A DNA stretch of 52,119 bases from Bacteroidales bacterium (GTDB lineage Bacteria; Bacteroidota; Bacteroidia; Bacteroidales; Paludibacteraceae), in assembly GCA_012837935.1 (NCBI GenBank), contig DUQG01000053.1:1-52119 (forward strand), in the 5' to 3' direction. A model generated the notes under the pieces. The model was not told the DNA's origin. It saw nothing but the letters and a program-made list of their open reading frames with translations, and did not search any database. Below, in pieces: positions 18,068 to 27,014 of the stretch (position 1 is the first letter of the stretch; each line of letters starts with the position of its first letter). The position numbers and the translations under genes are program-made.

Positions 18068-19474
18068 ATGACTACAAACAAACAAAAAGGCTCAACCCTT
18101 TTCGATAAAATTTGGGATGCACACGTGGTATCGACCATCGAAAACGGACCAACGCAACTCTACATCGACCGCCATTTTTGCCACGAAGTTACAAGTCCAC
18201 AGGCTTTTAACGGACTTCGTGCACGCGGTTTGAAAGTATTTCGCCCGGAAAAAACGACGATGACTGCCGACCACAACACGCCAACCATCAATCAGGAACT
18301 GCCTGTAAAAGACCCTGTTTCACGCAATCAGTTAGACCAATTTGCGAAAAACGCCAAAGATTTTAATATGCCGATTTTCTATCCGCTCGGACACGAGAAA
18401 AACGGTGTGGTGCATATCATTGGACCTGAAAATGGCTTTACGCAACCGGGAATGACGATTGTTTGCGGTGACAGCCACACATCCACACACGGTGCTTTCG
18501 GAACAATTGCTTTCGGTATCGGCACGAGTGAAGTGGAAATGGTACTTGCTACGCAGTGTATTTTGCAAGCTCGTCCCAAAACGATGCGAATTACCTTTAA
18601 CGGCAAACTTAAACCGGGCGTAACTTCCAAAGACTTAGCTCTTTATATGATTTCCAAACTGACCACAGGCGGTGCTACGGGTTATTTTGTAGAATATGCC
18701 GGGGAAGCCATTCGCAATATGACGATGGAAGAGCGGATGACCGTTTGTAACCTTTCCATTGAAATGGGTGCGCGCGGTGGTTTGATTGCGCCGGACGAGA
18801 CTACATTTAACTATGTAAAAGGACGTGAATTTGCACCGAAAGGCGAAGAGTGGGACAAAAAATTGGCTTACTGGAAAACGCTGAAAACGGATGATGATGC
18901 TGTTTTTGATATAGAACTGACTTTTGATGCATCCGAAATTGAGCCGATGATTACTTACGGCACCAATCCGGGTATGGGAATGCGTATCAGCGACAGCATC
19001 CCGACATTGGATGAAGTGGATGAAGCCGGACGTATTTCGTTCCAAAAATCCTTGGATTATATGGGCTTTGCACCGGGCGAAAAACTGCTTGGCAAGTCGA
19101 TTGACTATGTGTTTCTTGGCAGTTGCACCAACGGACGCATCGAAGATTTCCGTCTGTTTGCCAACTACGTGAAAGGCAAGAAAAAAGCTAAAAATGTTAC
19201 GGCTTGGCTTGTTCCGGGCAGTTGGAAAGTTCGTAAGCAGATTGAAGAAGAAGGCTTGGATAAAGTTTTGGAAGAAGCCGGATTTGCCATTCGTCAACCG
19301 GGCTGCTCGGCTTGCTTGGCTATGAACGACGATAAAGTTCCTGCCGGAAAATATGCTGTCAGCACTTCTAACCGCAACTTTGAAGGAAGACAAGGACCGG
19401 GTGCACGTACCATTTTGGCAGGTCCGCTGGTAGCCGCCGCAGCCGCAGTAAATGGAAAAATAACTATGCCTTAG
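18068..19474 (+). CDS. leuC: 3-isopropylmalate dehydratase large subunit
   Basis: With LeuD, isomerises 2- to 3-isopropylmalate through an aconitase-type [4Fe-4S] cluster. The 468 residues are normal. The three cluster cysteines are in [14 protein letters not shown] and [12 protein letters not shown]. Other aconitase-family segments are [19 protein letters not shown] and [20 protein letters not shown]. It starts 64 bases after leuA. Its partner leuD is not next in line: a repeat-bounded GxxExxY gene separates them by about 0.8 kb. Confidence 0.98.
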   Translation: MTTNKQKGSTLFDKIWDAHVVSTIENGPTQLYIDRHFCHEVTSPQAFNGLRARGLKVFRPEKTTMTADHNTPTINQELPVKDPVSRNQLDQFAKNAKDFNMPIFYPLGHEKNGVVHIIGPENGFTQPGMTIVCGDSHTSTHGAFGTIAFGIGTSEVEMVLATQCILQARPKTMRITFNGKLKPGVTSKDLALYMISKLTTGGATGYFVEYAGEAIRNMTMEERMTVCNLSIEMGARGGLIAPDETTFNYVKGREFAPKGEEWDKKLAYWKTLKTDDDAVFDIELTFDASEIEPMITYGTNPGMGMRISDSIPTLDEVDEAGRISFQKSLDYMGFAPGEKLLGKSIDYVFLGSCTNGRIEDFRLFANYVKGKKKAKNVTAWLVPGSWKVRKQIEEEGLDKVLEEAGFAIRQPGCSACLAMNDDKVPAGKYAVSTSNRNFEGRQGPGARTILAGPLVAAAAAVNGKITMP

Positions 19475-19490
19475 TTTAACAAGTGAGTTA

Positions 19491-19535
19491 GAACACAAAT
19501 TACACAAATGTCGCAAATAAACACAAATTTATTTT
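19491..19535. repeat. Left terminal repeat of the GxxExxY segment
   Basis: Starts GAACACAAATTACAC. The right copy (20229-20268), reverse-complemented, begins with the same 15 bases, and both end in ACACAAATTT after about 40 bases. A third copy (19994-20050) lies in the same orientation as this one. Begins 17 bases after the leuC stop. Confidence 0.7.
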
Positions 19536-19569
19536 AATTCTTAAACATGCCTTTCAAACTAATGTAATT

Positions 19570-19965
19570 ATGAATAAGAATTTTGATGATACAGTTCCGA
19601 AAGATTTGGTAGATATTATTTTATCAAGCTTTTATAGAGTTCATAATGAATTAGGATTTGGTTTTTTAGAAAATGTCTATAAAAACGCACTCTTTTTTGC
19701 TTTGCAAGACGAAGGTTTGAAATGTGAAACAGAAAAGCAGATTAAGGTTTATTTTGATGGACGGGTTGTAGGAACTTATTACGCAGACATTTTAGTGGAA
19801 GATTGTATAATTTTAGAACTTAAAGCAGAAAAAGAGCTAAATCCGGCACACGAAACTCAACTAATTAACTATTTGAAAGCTACGGATATTGAAATTGGTT
19901 ATTTACTGAATTTTGGAACGTCTGCTAAATTTAGCCGAAAAATATTTACAAACGATAGAAAGTAA
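19570..19965 (+). CDS. GxxExxY family protein
   Basis: A 131-residue GxxExxY protein (TIGR04256 family), common but patchily distributed in Bacteroidetes. The naming motif is in ELGFGFLENVY near residue 30. The segment YYADILVEDCIILELKAEK has an Asp followed by ExK, the pattern of the PD-(D/E)xK nuclease fold, so a nuclease-like fold is plausible. Its role is not established. It interrupts leuC-leuD and is bracketed by inverted and direct copies of an AATTTGTG repeat. This suggests a later insertion rather than a leucine function. Codon use is more AT-rich than leuC. Confidence 0.88.
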   Translation: MNKNFDDTVPKDLVDIILSSFYRVHNELGFGFLENVYKNALFFALQDEGLKCETEKQIKVYFDGRVVGTYYADILVEDCIILELKAEKELNPAHETQLINYLKATDIEIGYLLNFGTSAKFSRKIFTNDRK

Positions 19966-19993
19966 TTTATTTGAACGCAAAAGGTAAGTTCTC

Positions 19994-20050
19994 GAACACA
20001 AATTACACATCCCGATAGCTATCGGGACGCAAATTAGCACAAATTTATTT
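19994..20050. repeat. Internal AATTTGTG-family repeat with an inserted palindrome
   Basis: Begins GAACACAAATTACACA as the left copy at 19491 does, then carries the palindrome TCCCGATAGCTATCGGGA (20010-20027), then rejoins the shared GCAAAT..CACAAATTTATTT. The palindrome looks inserted into the older repeat. Confidence 0.7.
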
Positions 20051-20228
20051 TTCATATAAAAATGGTTTATAGAAATACACCCTTTTTAGACTTAATGAAA
20101 TTGAATAGTGAGTATAAGAAAGTTATAAGCAAGTTTTTATATACAATTTTATAAAAACACAAAATTGAAAAAAACATTTGAACACATTGTCACACCATAA
20201 TTCACAAATTAATTTCAAATATTTTAAA

Positions 20229-20268
20229 AATTTGTGTCAATTTGTGTAATCCGTGTAATTTGTGTTCC
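20229..20268. repeat. Right terminal repeat of the GxxExxY segment
   Basis: Inverted copy of the repeat at 19491-19535, ending GTGTAATTTGTGTTCC 15 bases before the leuD start. Between 20051 and 20228 nothing else was seen; the whole gap 19966-20283 has no gene. Confidence 0.7.
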
Positions 20269-20283
20269 AAAAAAACAACAATA

Positions 20284-20880
20284 ATGGAAAAATTTAATAC
20301 AATAACTTCATCTGTTGTTCCACTTCCGATTGAGAATGTGGATACAGACCAAATTATTCCGGCTCGTTTCCTGAAAGCGACCGACAAAGAAGGTTTTGGC
20401 GATAATCTTTTTGCCGATTGGCGTTACAACAAAGACCAAACACCGAAAACCGATTTTATTCTGAATAATCCTAATTACACGGGCGAAATTCTCGTGGCAG
20501 GCAAAAACTTTGGTTCCGGTTCAAGCCGTGAACACGCTGCTTGGGCTATTGCAGGCTACGGATTTAAAGTAGTGGTATCGAGTTTCTTTGCCGATATTTT
20601 CAAAAATAACGCGTTAAATAACGGCATACTTCCCGTGGTAGTTTCGCCTGAGTTTTTGGCAGAGATTTTTGCAGCGGTAAACGAAAACCCGAAAGCTACG
20701 CTAACCGTTGATTTGGTAAATCAAACAATTACCAACAACGCCAACGGTAAGTCTGAAAACTTTGAAATCAACGCTTATAAAAAAGACTGCTTGCTGAATG
20801 GATTTGATGATATTGATTATCTGTTGAGCAAAAAAGAGTTGATTGAAGAGTTTGAGAGAAAATCAGAACTCCCGAAATAA
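20284..20880 (+). CDS. leuD: 3-isopropylmalate dehydratase small subunit
   Basis: The swivel-domain subunit of isopropylmalate isomerase, partner of LeuC. The start at 20284 gives 198 residues beginning [29 protein letters not shown], close to the family length of about 200. An upstream in-frame ATG at 20242 would add 14 residues from repeat DNA and is rejected. Family features: [29 protein letters not shown] and [17 protein letters not shown]. The stop codon lies inside a small palindrome CCCGA-aataa-TCGGG (20871-20885). Confidence 0.97.
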   Translation: MEKFNTITSSVVPLPIENVDTDQIIPARFLKATDKEGFGDNLFADWRYNKDQTPKTDFILNNPNYTGEILVAGKNFGSGSSREHAAWAIAGYGFKVVVSSFFADIFKNNALNNGILPVVVSPEFLAEIFAAVNENPKATLTVDLVNQTITNNANGKSENFEINAYKKDCLLNGFDDIDYLLSKKELIEEFERKSELPK

Positions 20881-21027
20881 TCGGGACAAGCTATGATTTA
20901 TAGGATTTTTTTTTGATTGCGGGGATATTGGGGTAAAATGTTTGAAATTTTGGACTTGCCTGTGTTTTGGAACATTTATGCCTGAATAAATAGTACAACT
21001 CAATAAAAATCAACTTTACTAGCAAAA

Positions 21028-21245
21028 TGTGGCTATCCGCAATTATCCCTAATAGATGTCAACATGTTGATTGTAAGTACTGCAACCAACCGCTCCATGC
21101 GGTTTGTTGCGTTGCTGAATGAAAGTTTGCCTTTTATCATTCAACAACGGGACGAACGTCCACGATAAATATCGGGATTGAAGCCGTTAGTCCCTGTGCT
21201 AAATCTGAAAGTTATCGCATTTAGGAACATATGCAGATATACAAT
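21028..21245 (+). repeat. About 210-bp structured intergenic repeat, copy 1
   Basis: Fills most of the 380-base gap after leuD. It contains hairpins (AACCGC/GCGGTT at about 21090-21107; CGATAAATATCG at 21163-21174) and conserved blocks such as TACTGCAACCAACCGC, GCGGTTTGTTGCGTT, CAACAACGGGACGAACG and AAGCCGTTAGTCCCTGTGCT. The reverse complement of 23375-23579 aligns along its whole length. The two copies face each other around yjbR and the second LeuA-family gene. Confidence 0.85.
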
Positions 21246-21260
21246 TATCAAAAGCAATAA

Positions 21261-21614
21261 ATGAACGTAGAAGACCTTAGAGAATATTGTCTTTCGTTGC
21301 CGAATGTGGAAGAGAGTTTTCCGTTTAACGACGAGACATTGGTAATGAAAATTGGCGGGAAAATGTTCGCATTTATTCCGCTGGAAAAGGCAGATACGTG
21401 CATCAACTTAAAATGCGACCCGGAACTGGCAATTGAATTACGAGAGAAATATAGAAGTGTTCAGCCGGGATTTCATATGAACAAAACGCATTGGAACACC
21501 GTATTTATCTCTGACGAAATATCTGAAAATCAATTAAAAGAGTGGATAAAACATTCGTATGACCTGGTGAAAGCGAAACTACCAAAAAGCACCAATGTCA
21601 AAAAAACGAAGTAA
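21261..21614 (+). CDS. MmcQ/YjbR family protein
   Basis: A 117-residue protein of the MmcQ/YjbR family (CyaY-like fold, sometimes called DNA-binding). It begins MNVEDLREYCLSLPNVEESFPFNDETL, with GKMFAFIPLEK, NLKCDPE and the conserved HMNKTHWNTVFI. Biological function is not established. It starts 15 bases after the copy 1 repeat, and 15 bases separate it from the next gene, so the two are probably co-transcribed. Paralogues of this family are frequent in Bacteroidetes and its leucine-locus position may be incidental. Confidence 0.9.
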   Translation: MNVEDLREYCLSLPNVEESFPFNDETLVMKIGGKMFAFIPLEKADTCINLKCDPELAIELREKYRSVQPGFHMNKTHWNTVFISDEISENQLKEWIKHSYDLVKAKLPKSTNVKKTK

Positions 21615-21629
21615 CAATATTGTAGAAAA

Positions 21630-23234
21630 ATGAAAAATATTGACAATAATAATTCAAGCCAAAAACCCTTAATGAACTTAGGGGGCAGCTCTGTCGAAAT
21701 CATGGACACCACGCTGCGTGATGGTGAGCAGACAACTTCCGTTTCGTTTTCGGCGCAGGAAAAGTTGAGTATCGCTCGACTTTTGCTCGAAGATTTGGGT
21801 GTTGACCGCATTGAAGTGGCATCGGCTCTGGTGTCGGAAGGCGAGTTTAAATCCGTAAGCCGAATCGCTCAATGGGCAAAATCCCGCGGTTATCTCGACA
21901 AGGTAGAGATTCTCGGCTTTGTAGATGGTGTAATTTCGCTTAATTGGATTTACTACACCGGCTGTCGGGTAATTAATTTACTTTGCAAAGGTTCACTTAA
22001 TCACTGCAAACATCAGCTACGTAAAACTCCGGAAGAGCATCTTGCCGATATTAAAACTGTGGTGAAAAATGCCAACGAAATGGGTGTAAAAGTGAACATC
22101 TATCTGGAAGATTGGTCTAACGGAATGCGAAACTCGGAAGACTACGTTTATCAAATGATGGATGGACTGAAAGACCAAAATATCCAACGTTTTATGCTAC
22201 CCGATACGCTCGGAATTCTCAGTCCGGACGAGACCGCAACGTTTTGCCGAAAAATGATAGAACGCTACCCTACTCTGCACTTTGATTTTCACGCACATAA
22301 CGACTACGACATGGCAGTGAGCAATGTTTATGAAGCGTTGAAAGCAGGCGTAAAAGGCGTTCACGTAACGGTAAACGGACTGGGCGAACGTGCAGGAAAT
22401 GCACCGCTGACTTCCGTGATGGCTGTGATTTCCGACCATTTGAAACTGAAAACGAATATTGTAGAAGACAAAATCTACCAAATCAGTAAAGTGGTGGAAA
22501 GTTATTCGGGCATCCGCATTCCCAATAACAAACCGATTATCGGCGACAATGTTTTCACGCAAGTAGCAGGTGTTCACGCAGATGGCGACAACAAGAAAAA
22601 TCTTTACTTTAACGATTTGTTACCTGAAAGATTTGGTCGGACACGCTCGTATGCACTTGGAAAAACTTCGGGAAAAGCCAACATTCTGAAAAATTTGCAG
22701 GCACTCGGTATCGAACTGGAAGACGAAATTATGAAGCAGGTAACTCAGCGAGTAATTGAACTGGGCGACCAAAAAGAAGTAGTAACACTTGAAGATTTGC
22801 CTTACATTATTTCTGACGTGAGCCAAAACGGTCAGGAAGAAAAGCCGGTAAAAATCATCAACTATTCGCTTTCGCTTTCACAAGGACTGCGACCGATGGC
22901 AAACGTAAAAGCGGAAATCAACGGCGAAATCCACGAGCAATCGGCATCCGGTGCAGGACAGTACAACGCCTTTTCGAAAGCAATGTATAAAATGTATCAA
23001 AAGCTGGGTAAACAAACGCCTGAACTGCTTGATTACGAAGTAGATATTCCACCCGGCGGACAGACAAACGCCATTGTTCAAACCATTATCACTTGGCGAT
23101 ACGACGGCAAAACTTTCAAAACGCGCGGACTGGACGGCGACCAAACCGTGGCAGCCATTAAAGCTACCGAAAAAATGCTGAATATGATTGAAACGGGTAA
23201 TATTCCGAATATAAAATATGGGTATTTGCCGTAA
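21630..23234 (+). CDS. Second 2-isopropylmalate synthase-family protein (possible citramalate synthase)
   Basis: A 534-residue paralogue of LeuA with its own catalytic barrel ([20 protein letters not shown]; metal ligands in DFHAHNDYDMAVSN; NGLGERAGNAPL) and C-terminal regulatory domain (from about residue 410). Sequence differs strongly from leuA at 16507, and substrate-site residues differ (TTSVSFSAQEK against [11 protein letters not shown]). Length and type fit the citramalate-synthase-like group, which makes (R)-citramalate from pyruvate and acetyl-CoA for isoleucine synthesis; LeuC/LeuD/LeuB can also process that product. Assignment to citramalate rather than isopropylmalate is inference. 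Confidence 0.85.
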   Translation: MKNIDNNNSSQKPLMNLGGSSVEIMDTTLRDGEQTTSVSFSAQEKLSIARLLLEDLGVDRIEVASALVSEGEFKSVSRIAQWAKSRGYLDKVEILGFVDGVISLNWIYYTGCRVINLLCKGSLNHCKHQLRKTPEEHLADIKTVVKNANEMGVKVNIYLEDWSNGMRNSEDYVYQMMDGLKDQNIQRFMLPDTLGILSPDETATFCRKMIERYPTLHFDFHAHNDYDMAVSNVYEALKAGVKGVHVTVNGLGERAGNAPLTSVMAVISDHLKLKTNIVEDKIYQISKVVESYSGIRIPNNKPIIGDNVFTQVAGVHADGDNKKNLYFNDLLPERFGRTRSYALGKTSGKANILKNLQALGIELEDEIMKQVTQRVIELGDQKEVVTLEDLPYIISDVSQNGQEEKPVKIINYSLSLSQGLRPMANVKAEINGEIHEQSASGAGQYNAFSKAMYKMYQKLGKQTPELLDYEVDIPPGGQTNAIVQTIITWRYDGKTFKTRGLDGDQTVAAIKATEKMLNMIETGNIPNIKYGYLP

Positions 23235-23241
23235 AACCAAC

Positions 23242-23271
23242 AAGGGTGCCGCTCTGATTTGCGGCACTCTT
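23242..23271 (+). terminator. Hairpin after the second synthase gene
   Basis: Stem AAGGGTGCCGC / GCGGCACTCTT with one G.T pair, 7 bases after the stop. It lacks a good T-run, so it may be an RNA-stabilising or rho-type end rather than an intrinsic terminator. Confidence 0.5.
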
Positions 23272-23374
23272 GACATATACACTTTAAGCCATCTTTTAGG
23301 CTTTATTAAGAACTTTTTATCCGTATAGCAATAGAGAAACCATTAACTTTGTAGAATAAACTAAGACACATTTA

Positions 23375-23579
23375 TATGTATCCGCATACGTTCCTAAGTT
23401 CAACAATTTTATTTTAAGCACAGGGACTAACGGCTTTAAGTCCGTTCGTCCCGTTGTTGAGCGATTATTAAAAGATAATCTTTCTATCTATTAACGCAAC
23501 AAACCGCATAAAGCGGTTGGTTGCAGTAGTTACAAGCAACGTATTGACATCAAATTAGGAATAATTACGGACAATCACA
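23375..23579 (-). repeat. About 210-bp structured intergenic repeat, copy 2 (inverted)
   Basis: Reverse-complement partner of 21028-21245. Shared blocks include ACGCAACAAACCGC, GCGGTTGGTTGCAGTA, CGTCCCGTTGTTGA and AGCACAGGGACTAACGGCTT. Hairpin loops differ between copies while stems are kept (ATAAA here, TCCAT in copy 1). It occupies most of the gap before the antiporter gene. A TAACTTTG element at 23344-23351 may be a promoter for the antiporter. Confidence 0.85.
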
Positions 23580-23606
23580 AACATTTATATTTAAAATCGA
23601 CACGCA

Positions 23607-25760
23607 ATGCTCTTATTAAAAGCTCTTGATACCACGCTGCCGCTTTCTAATCCGGTAATGATTTTTTTGGTTATTCTGCTGATTATACTTTTGGCACCGC
23701 TGCTGCTGAACAGAATAAAAATCCCCCACCTGCTCGGATTAATTATTGCCGGTGCCATTGTGGGACCCTACGGATTTAATATTTTGGAACGCGACAGTGC
23801 CATAACCTTGCTGGGAACAGGCGGTTTGCTCTATATTATGTTTTTGGCTGGGCTTGAAATTGATTTGACGCAATTCAAGAAAAACAGCAAAAAGAGTTTC
23901 ATTTTCGGAATGTACACTTTTAGTGTCCCGATGATTTTAGGATTTCTCACAGCTTACTATGTATTTCAGTTTTCGCTATTGACATCCGTACTTTTTGCGA
24001 GTATGCTGGCATCACACACGCTGATAGCCTACCCGATTATCAGCAAAATGGGTGTTGCAAACAATAGAGCCGTAAACGTGGCAGTGGGCGGTACAGTGAT
24101 TACCAACACGCTCGCTTTACTTGTGCTGGCGGTAATTGTAGCCATGACGCAAGGCGAAGTAAACAGTGAATTTTGGATAAAAATGTCCATTTCTATTATC
24201 GCATTTGCAGCTATTGTTGTCTTTGTGTTCCCGATTATTGCACGCTGGTTTCTGAAAAAATTCTCAGACAATATTTCCCAATATATCTTTGTTTTGGTGA
24301 TGCTCTTTTTGGGTGGATTGCTTGCTGAACTTGCAGGTATTGAAGCCATTATCGGGGCTTTCCTTACGGGTTTATCGCTGAATAGATTAATACCACGCAC
24401 ATCGCCTTTGATGAACAGGGTGGAATTTGTGGGGAATGCCATTTTTATCCCGTTTTTCTTGATTGGCGTTGGTATGCTAATCGATTTTCGAGCATTTGTA
24501 CAAGGTTGGGAAACGATTTTTGTAGCCACAGTGATGATTATTATTGCTATGTCGGCAAAATATATCGCGGCTTGGCTAGCTCAGAAGACTTTCAGATTTT
24601 CAGTTGATGAACGAAGAATTATTTTCGGGTTAAGCAATGCTCAGGCGGCAGCTACACTTGCTGTTGTATTGGTCGGCTACAATATTATTCTCGGCTACAC
24701 ACCCGAAGGCGACCCTATCCGACTGCTGAATGAACACGTGCTGAACGGTTCGATTTTGATGATACTCGTAACCTGTACCGTGGCATCGTTCTCGGCTCAA
24801 AAAGGTGCCAAAAATATTGCATTGAAAGAAGCGAGCAGTGCCGACGACAGCGAAACGGATACTTTTGAAAAAATATTAATTCCTATCAGCAACGATGAAA
24901 CGGTAGAAGAGTTGATTAATCTCGGTTTAATGGTTAAATCTGAGAAAAACAAAAGCGGATTGTACGCACTTTCCATTGTGGATAACAGCAAAGCTGACAG
25001 TGCCGCTGCCGACAAACACGCGAAGAAAATCCTGCACATGGCATCGGGAATTGCCGCAGCTACCGACAATTATATGCATGAATTGCTGCGCTACGACTTA
25101 AACATTGTAAACGGTATCACGAGCGTTATCAAAGAACATAAAATTACCGATTTGATACTCGGACTGCACGTTCAAAAAGGAATTTCAGACAGTTTTTTAG
25201 GAAATCTGACGGAAGGAATTTTGACAAAATCAAATGCCACCACGCTGATTTATAAGCCTACACAGCCAATTGGAACGATAAAACGACATATTGTTGTTAT
25301 TCCTGAAAATGCGGAAGAAGAAATCGGTTTTCCGTTTTGGTTGGTTAAAATTTGGAATATTATAAAAAATTCAGGCACTCAGGTGGTGTTTCATTGTTCG
25401 GAAAAAATGCGGGAAATCATCGCGGAAATCAACCGCAAACACCCTGTGGAATGTTCATATAACATCTTTACCGATTGGGACGACTTTCTGATTTTATCCA
25501 AATATACATCGGAAAATGATAATATTATTATCGTGATGAGCCGAAAAGATAAACCGTCGTATCAAAACAATATGACCCGAATTCCGCGTTATCTCAATAA
25601 GTATTTCCGCGAAAACAGCTTTATCTTAATCTACCCGATGCAAACCGGCGTGGACGATCCGCACAACAACGATATGATGTATCCTTCAATGGTTAGCTCG
25701 ATGGTAAAATTAGGCGAATTTGGAAAAACACTGTCCAAAGCATTTAGAAAAAAAGATTAA
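23607..25760 (+). CDS. CPA2-family cation:proton antiporter with C-terminal USP-like region
   Basis: An inner-membrane monovalent cation/proton antiporter of 717 residues. Residues about 10-395 form the 11-13-helix Na+/H+ exchanger domain, with IPHLLGLIIAGAIVGPYG near the start and GLSNAQAAATLAVVLVGYN late in the domain. Residues about 420-715 are soluble, with a UspA-like pattern (KILIPISNDETVEELINL, then DLILGLHVQKGISDSFLGN). Ion specificity cannot be told. It lies between the second LeuA-family gene and leuB and ends 36 bases before leuB, so leuB may depend on its transcript. Confidence 0.93.
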   Translation: MLLLKALDTTLPLSNPVMIFLVILLIILLAPLLLNRIKIPHLLGLIIAGAIVGPYGFNILERDSAITLLGTGGLLYIMFLAGLEIDLTQFKKNSKKSFIFGMYTFSVPMILGFLTAYYVFQFSLLTSVLFASMLASHTLIAYPIISKMGVANNRAVNVAVGGTVITNTLALLVLAVIVAMTQGEVNSEFWIKMSISIIAFAAIVVFVFPIIARWFLKKFSDNISQYIFVLVMLFLGGLLAELAGIEAIIGAFLTGLSLNRLIPRTSPLMNRVEFVGNAIFIPFFLIGVGMLIDFRAFVQGWETIFVATVMIIIAMSAKYIAAWLAQKTFRFSVDERRIIFGLSNAQAAATLAVVLVGYNIILGYTPEGDPIRLLNEHVLNGSILMILVTCTVASFSAQKGAKNIALKEASSADDSETDTFEKILIPISNDETVEELINLGLMVKSEKNKSGLYALSIVDNSKADSAAADKHAKKILHMASGIAAATDNYMHELLRYDLNIVNGITSVIKEHKITDLILGLHVQKGISDSFLGNLTEGILTKSNATTLIYKPTQPIGTIKRHIVVIPENAEEEIGFPFWLVKIWNIIKNSGTQVVFHCSEKMREIIAEINRKHPVECSYNIFTDWDDFLILSKYTSENDNIIIVMSRKDKPSYQNNMTRIPRYLNKYFRENSFILIYPMQTGVDDPHNNDMMYPSMVSSMVKLGEFGKTLSKAFRKKD

Positions 25761-25796
25761 ACAATAAGATAAGAACAAAACAATTTAAATAAAAAT

Positions 25797-26870
25797 ATGA
25801 AAACATTAAAAATTGCCGTCCTTCCGGGCGACGGAATTGGTCCGGAAATCACAAAACAAGCTCTCGAAGTTACAAAAGCCGTATGCGAAAAATTCGGGCA
25901 TAAATTGGAATACAAAGAAGCATTGACCGGTGCTCGTGCCATTGATGAAGTGGGCGACCCCTACCCTGCTGAAACTCACGAACTTTGTATGCAATCAGAT
26001 GCGGTGCTTTTCGGTGCCATTGGTGACCCAAAATACGATAACGACCCGAATGCGAAAGTGCGTCCTGAACAGGGATTGCTGCGTATGCGCAAATCGTTGG
26101 GACTGTATGCCAATGTTCGTCCGGTAACGACCTATCCGCAACTAATTCATAAATCGCCGCTGCGTGCTGAATTGGTTGACGGTGCTGATTTTATGTGCAT
26201 CCGCGAACTGACGGGCGGAATGTATTTCGGTCGTCCGCAAGGAAGAAGCGAAGACGGCAACACGGCTTACGACACCTGCGTTTACACCCGCGAAGAAGTG
26301 GAACGCATCCTGCATTTGGCTTACAAATATGCTATGCAACGTCGTAAAAAAGTAACCGTGGTGGATAAAGCCAACGTAATTGCCACTTCCCGACTTTGGC
26401 GACAAATTGCTCAGGAAATCGCACCGCAATATCCCGAAGTGGAAACCGAATATATGTTTGTGGACAATGCCGCTATGCGTATTATCCAATGGCCCAAAAG
26501 CTTTGACGTGTTGGTTACAGAAAACCTATTTGGCGACATCCTGACCGACGAAGCGTCTGTAATTACAGGTTCGTTGGGAATGTTGCCGTCAGCGTCTATC
26601 GGGCTGCACACTTCTGTTTTTGAACCGATACACGGCTCGTATCCGCAGGCAGCAGGCAAAGACATCGCCAATCCGCTGGCAACAATTTTATCCGCTGCAT
26701 TGATGTTTGAATATGCTTTTGGGATGCAGAAAGAAGGTCAGCTTATCCGCGATGCCGTAACCGCAAGTATGGAAGCTGGCATCGTTACCGAAGATATCGC
26801 CGACGGTGCAAAAGCGTATAAAACAAGGGAAGTTGGGAAGTGGATTGTGGAGTGGATAAAGAAGGCTTAA
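25797..26870 (+). CDS. leuB: 3-isopropylmalate dehydrogenase
   Basis: Third enzyme of leucine synthesis: NAD-dependent oxidative decarboxylation of 3-isopropylmalate. The 357 residues are normal. Motifs: [17 protein letters not shown], the substrate arginines in [17 protein letters not shown] and [11 protein letters not shown], the metal aspartates in [25 protein letters not shown], and the NAD site [18 protein letters not shown]. It is the last leucine gene of the locus, followed by the terminator at 26908. Confidence 0.98.
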   Translation: MKTLKIAVLPGDGIGPEITKQALEVTKAVCEKFGHKLEYKEALTGARAIDEVGDPYPAETHELCMQSDAVLFGAIGDPKYDNDPNAKVRPEQGLLRMRKSLGLYANVRPVTTYPQLIHKSPLRAELVDGADFMCIRELTGGMYFGRPQGRSEDGNTAYDTCVYTREEVERILHLAYKYAMQRRKKVTVVDKANVIATSRLWRQIAQEIAPQYPEVETEYMFVDNAAMRIIQWPKSFDVLVTENLFGDILTDEASVITGSLGMLPSASIGLHTSVFEPIHGSYPQAAGKDIANPLATILSAALMFEYAFGMQKEGQLIRDAVTASMEAGIVTEDIADGAKAYKTREVGKWIVEWIKKA

Positions 26871-26905
26871 CTGTGATTTTTATGATTTAGATGATTGATA
26901 GATTA

Positions 26906-26981
26906 GAAACAGCTTTTGATAAAATTCAAAGGCTATTTTTTTAGTTTCTTTGCGAATAAATTATTAGTTTTGTAAAATATT
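26906..26981 (+). repeat. Terminator-promoter unit, copy 1
   Basis: A hairpin (AGCTTTTGA / TCAAAGGCT) followed by ATTTTTTTA acts as a terminator for leuB. It is followed about 25 bases later by TAGTTTTG (26965-26972), a -7 box for the LRR gene. The unit is repeated, about 85% identical by eye, at 28214-28290 before sbcD. The two copies bracket the LRR gene and uvrB fragment. Confidence 0.75.
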
Positions 26982-27014
26982 AACAATCCGGCAACGGAAT
27001 AAAATTAAACAAAA

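Noticed and set aside
20242-20283. Upstream leuD start
   Set aside because: The 14 extra residues come from the AATTTGTG repeat and lack homology. The start at 20284 gives the normal length.
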